Source of the DNA: Coprosoma sp963660615
GTDB lineage: Bacteria > Bacillota_I > Bacilli_A > RF39 > UBA660
Direction of reading: 5' to 3'
Assembly (NCBI GenBank): GCA_963660615.1
Contig: CAVKYE010000012.1
Location: 1-41,169 of the forward strand
Length of the DNA stretch: 41,169 nt
The position numbers and the translations under genes are program-made. Positions within the stretch are counted from its first letter, which is position 1, and the number at the start of each line of letters is the position of its first letter. Shown piece by piece: positions 39,331 through 41,169 of the stretch. Under the pieces are notes generated by a model that was given only the letters and a program-made list of their open reading frames with translations, ran no database searches and was not told the origin of the DNA.

Positions 39331-39406
39331 AAAAAAACTACTTTTGATATAAATTCCGTTTCTATGTTCAAGAAAAGGAGTTTATATCATTTTTTTGCAG
39401 TTTTTA
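39331..39406. terminator. Long imperfect hairpin, probably the terminator of the minus-strand gene
   Basis: GATATAAATTCC (39346-39357) pairs with GGAGTTTATATC (39377-39388), and flanking AAAAACTAC / GCAGTTTTT extend the stem, giving about 30-bp imperfect arms. On the minus strand it ends in a T-run, so it may terminate the 39494-40036 gene; its length also allows a small non-autonomous element. Confidence 0.5.
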
Positions 39407-39493
39407 ATTTTATTTTTCTTTTTTGTTATATTTTAATAAGTGTAATTTTAGTTTTTAAATGTTTAAGTTTTTATAACTAAAATTAGGTATACT

Positions 39494-40036
39494 TTATTTT
39501 ATGTATTTTGCATTTGTATTACTTTGTTTTAGTATATCGTTTATTTCTTTTTTAAATGTTTTTGCTTCTTTTAACATTGTATCACATTTTGCTTTAAATC
39601 CTTGCGAAGAAATTATTTCACATTTGTAGTTGTTGTTTTTATCGTAGGTTGCTTGTTGATAAGATGTACCATAGCTATTGCTTACATTTATTCCAGATAT
39701 AATGTATGAAATTTCAATTATATTATTATTGTTATATCTTAATGATATAGTTTCATTTGTGTTTTCATTGTAAATATTTATTTCTTTAAACATGACATAT
39801 GTTTTTTGAGAAAATGAATAGTCAATTGTTTTATTATTATTTTCTATTCTTTTGGTATAACTGTTATCTTTATTTTTTTTATATCCATTATTTTTTAAGT
39901 AATCTGTAAAATTATTAGTATTTGTTTTTAGTAAGGTATTTTTATATATGAAATATCCGGTTATTAATATTCCTATGATGATGAGTATGGTGATTATTAG
40001 TTTTGCTCTTTCTTTAATTTTATTTTCATCTTCCAT
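39494..40036 (-). CDS. Single-pass membrane protein of unknown function
   Basis: A 180-residue protein. The frame extends 18 codons further upstream, but GGGAGG at 40047-40053 places the start at 40036. A short charged N-terminus (MEDENKIKERAK) precedes one membrane helix (LIITILIIIGILITGYFIY); the rest is an extracellular Asn/Lys/Thr-rich domain with two cysteines (YKCEIIS, AKCDTM) that could form a disulfide. It is divergent from the next gene, which has a similar topology. No family recognised. Confidence 0.65.
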   Translation of the reverse strand: MEDENKIKERAKLIITILIIIGILITGYFIYKNTLLKTNTNNFTDYLKNNGYKKNKDNSYTKRIENNNKTIDYSFSQKTYVMFKEINIYNENTNETISLRYNNNNIIEISYIISGINVSNSYGTSYQQATYDKNNNYKCEIISSQGFKAKCDTMLKEAKTFKKEINDILKQSNTNAKYIK

Positions 40037-40121
40037 TTTATCACAGCCTCCCTTATTTAAAATTATATCAATATTATAGTTTTTATTCAATATAATTTAT
40101 GCATAAATGAGTAAATTTAAG

Positions 40122-40151
40122 TTGACATTAGGGCATAATGTTATATATAAT
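40122..40151 (+). promoter_or_regulatory. Consensus promoter of the 255-residue membrane protein
   Basis: TTGACA (40122-40127), 18-base spacer, TATAAT (40146-40151). The predicted leader is only about 12 bases. Confidence 0.65.
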
Positions 40152-40169
40152 TAATATGGTTGGTGATTA

Positions 40170-40937
40170 ATGATGAGTGAAAGGGAAAAGGGTGCTTTAA
40201 AGTTTGCTTTTGTGATATTTTTTATTATAATTATTGGTGCTGTCATTTATTCTGTAGTTAGTAAGGGTGGGACTGATAAGTATTTAATAATTAATGAAAC
40301 TGTAATATTTGAAAAGGGCAAGAATGATTTTAAGCAACTTACTAAGCCTACTGAAAGTGTTTTGAAACAAAAATATACGGTTTATAGTGATAGTGGTGTG
40401 ACTGAAGATGTTAGTTTGCAGTATACTTCAAATAATTGGTATTATTTTAATAAATCTTATAAAGATTTGGAATTAAAAAAGGTTAGGCTTGCAACTAATA
40501 TTGATGGTATTTCTTTGGCTTCTTATGAAAGTAGTTATTATGATGATAATGATTATAGTGTTTTATCTACTAGTTTGGGTAAAAGTGGTGTAACAAAAAT
40601 TGATAGTTTTAAAAATCAAACGCGAAAAATTTCTTGTGATTTTGATAATGATGGTGTGAATGAAATTATATATACCACTACAAATTATAGTTTATCTTTT
40701 GTAGATGAGGTTAATGTATCAAAGATGTTTATGGTTAAAAACGGTAGTGTTGTTCAAGAAATTGCCAAGAATGAATCTTCACCATATTCGGTGATTGAAG
40801 TTTTGGATCTTGATTCTGATGGAAATTATGAGATGGTTGTAAGTAAGGGGGCTGTTGATATTAAATCTTTTGATACTTGTTATCAAATATATAAGTTTAA
40901 TAAAGGAAAGTGGGAATTGAAACAAGATTGTAGATAA
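40170..40937 (+). CDS. Membrane-anchored protein with VCBS/FG-GAP-like Ca-binding motifs
   Basis: A 255-residue protein with a charged N-terminus, one membrane helix (FAFVIFFIIIIGAVIYSVV) and an extracellular domain. Two Asp-rich loops, DFDNDGVNE and DLDSDGNYE, match the calcium-binding D-x-D-x-D-G pattern of FG-GAP/VCBS repeats, which build beta-propeller-like blades. Only two are visible, so a full propeller is not made by this chain alone. The ATG at 40170 is followed at once by another at 40173; GGTTGGTG lies upstream. Function unknown; possibly an adhesion or sensing protein. Confidence 0.65.
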   Translation: MMSEREKGALKFAFVIFFIIIIGAVIYSVVSKGGTDKYLIINETVIFEKGKNDFKQLTKPTESVLKQKYTVYSDSGVTEDVSLQYTSNNWYYFNKSYKDLELKKVRLATNIDGISLASYESSYYDDNDYSVLSTSLGKSGVTKIDSFKNQTRKISCDFDNDGVNEIIYTTTNYSLSFVDEVNVSKMFMVKNGSVVQEIAKNESSPYSVIEVLDLDSDGNYEMVVSKGAVDIKSFDTCYQIYKFNKGKWELKQDCR

Positions 40938-40983
40938 CGATTTTATAAAACAGGAATTAGTTATATTTTTTAGTGAAATAAAA

Positions 40984-41007
40984 GGGCGATATTGAAATCG
41001 TCTTTTT
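40984..41007 (+). terminator. Rho-independent terminator
   Basis: GGGCGAT (40984-40990) pairs with ATCGTCT (40997-41003, two G-T pairs) around a 6-base loop, then T-run. Confidence 0.65.
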
Positions 41008-41126
41008 GTTGTTTTATTTTTGTTTAAAATGTTATTTTGGGTGTTTATTTTTTATTAAAATACTTTATTGTTTTTTTTACTTTAAAAAAAAGGAAATAAG
41101 GAACTTTTACAATATCATATATATAG

Positions 41127-41159
41127 AGAGGATGAGAAGTCCTCTTTTAGAATGGAGGT
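41127..41159 (+). promoter_or_regulatory. Leader hairpin and ribosome binding site of a gene starting beyond the window
   Basis: AGAGGA (41127-41132) pairs with TCCTCT (41140-41145) around a 7-base loop, followed by TTTT. A clean GGAGG (41155-41159) comes next, about ten bases before the window ends, so a start codon is expected just outside. The hairpin copies the anti-Shine-Dalgarno-like TCCTC and could mask the ribosome binding site. Confidence 0.4.
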
Positions 41160-41169
41160 TTGTTTTAAA

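Larger units (their letters stand above)
39051..39493. other. Gene-free 443-bp stretch with two hairpins
   Basis: No supported gene. It holds the operon terminator (39209-39250), a small stem CCCTAA/TTAGGG (39252-39270) and a long hairpin (39331-39406). The rest is AT-rich without recognisable signal. Confidence 0.65.

Overview
The window looks like chromosomal DNA of an AT-rich, monoderm member of the Bacillota, most plausibly an uncultured gut lineage of the Bacilli (RF39-like). The reasons are very low GC, strong AGGAGG-type ribosome binding sites, ScpA/ScpB, PcrA and NAD-dependent ligase of Firmicutes type, and cell-wall hydrolases. TGA is used as a stop (for example at the end of ligA), so this is the standard bacterial code and not the Mycoplasma code. 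No taxonomic marker such as 16S rRNA is present, so the placement is inference. The + strand is rich in G and T throughout, even under minus-strand genes, which suggests that it is the leading strand.

Layout. Bases 1-3400 hold accessory genes: the end of an Rpn-type nuclease, a BspA-like leucine-rich surface protein behind a promoter flanked by two palindromes, a minus-strand pair (M23 peptidase, DUF3800), and a truncated ABC substrate-binding protein. Bases 3500-8700 hold a housekeeping operon: pcrA, a 52-residue membrane protein, a sugar-nucleotidyltransferase and ligA. Bases 8700-15450 hold a repeat-bearing membrane protein, a DUF3603 operon, scpA-scpB, tRNA-Leu(CAA), a Schlafen/AlbA-type ATP-binding regulator of foreign composition, tRNA-Gln(CTG), a duplicated-domain membrane protein and an unrecognised 387-residue cytoplasmic protein.

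Bases 15597-39050 are the centre of interest: about 23 kb of same-strand genes mixing two machines. The first half is a Tad-like (Flp) pilus: a secreted thioester-domain adhesin, a DUF5411-like protein, a CpaB-like SAF protein, CpaF/TadA ATPase, TadB, TadC, a pilin-like peptide, two pseudopilin-like proteins and a TadZ-like protein with a degenerate P-loop. The second half is a type IV secretion-like set: two short and two long VirB2-like proteins, a VirB6/TrbL-like protein, PrgI (VirB3-like), a VirB4 split into two overlapping genes, a membrane-anchored NlpC/P60 peptidase, a lipoprotein, and a 710-residue protein combining a C39-type peptidase with a lysozyme-like domain. No relaxase, coupling protein, secretin, sortase or prepilin peptidase is visible. 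My working model is a cell-surface machine that cuts through peptidoglycan and displays or exports a covalent adhesin; its cargo and function are unknown.

Bases 39051-41169 contain the operon terminator, a long hairpin, two divergent membrane-anchored proteins of unknown function, and the leader of a gene that starts beyond the window.
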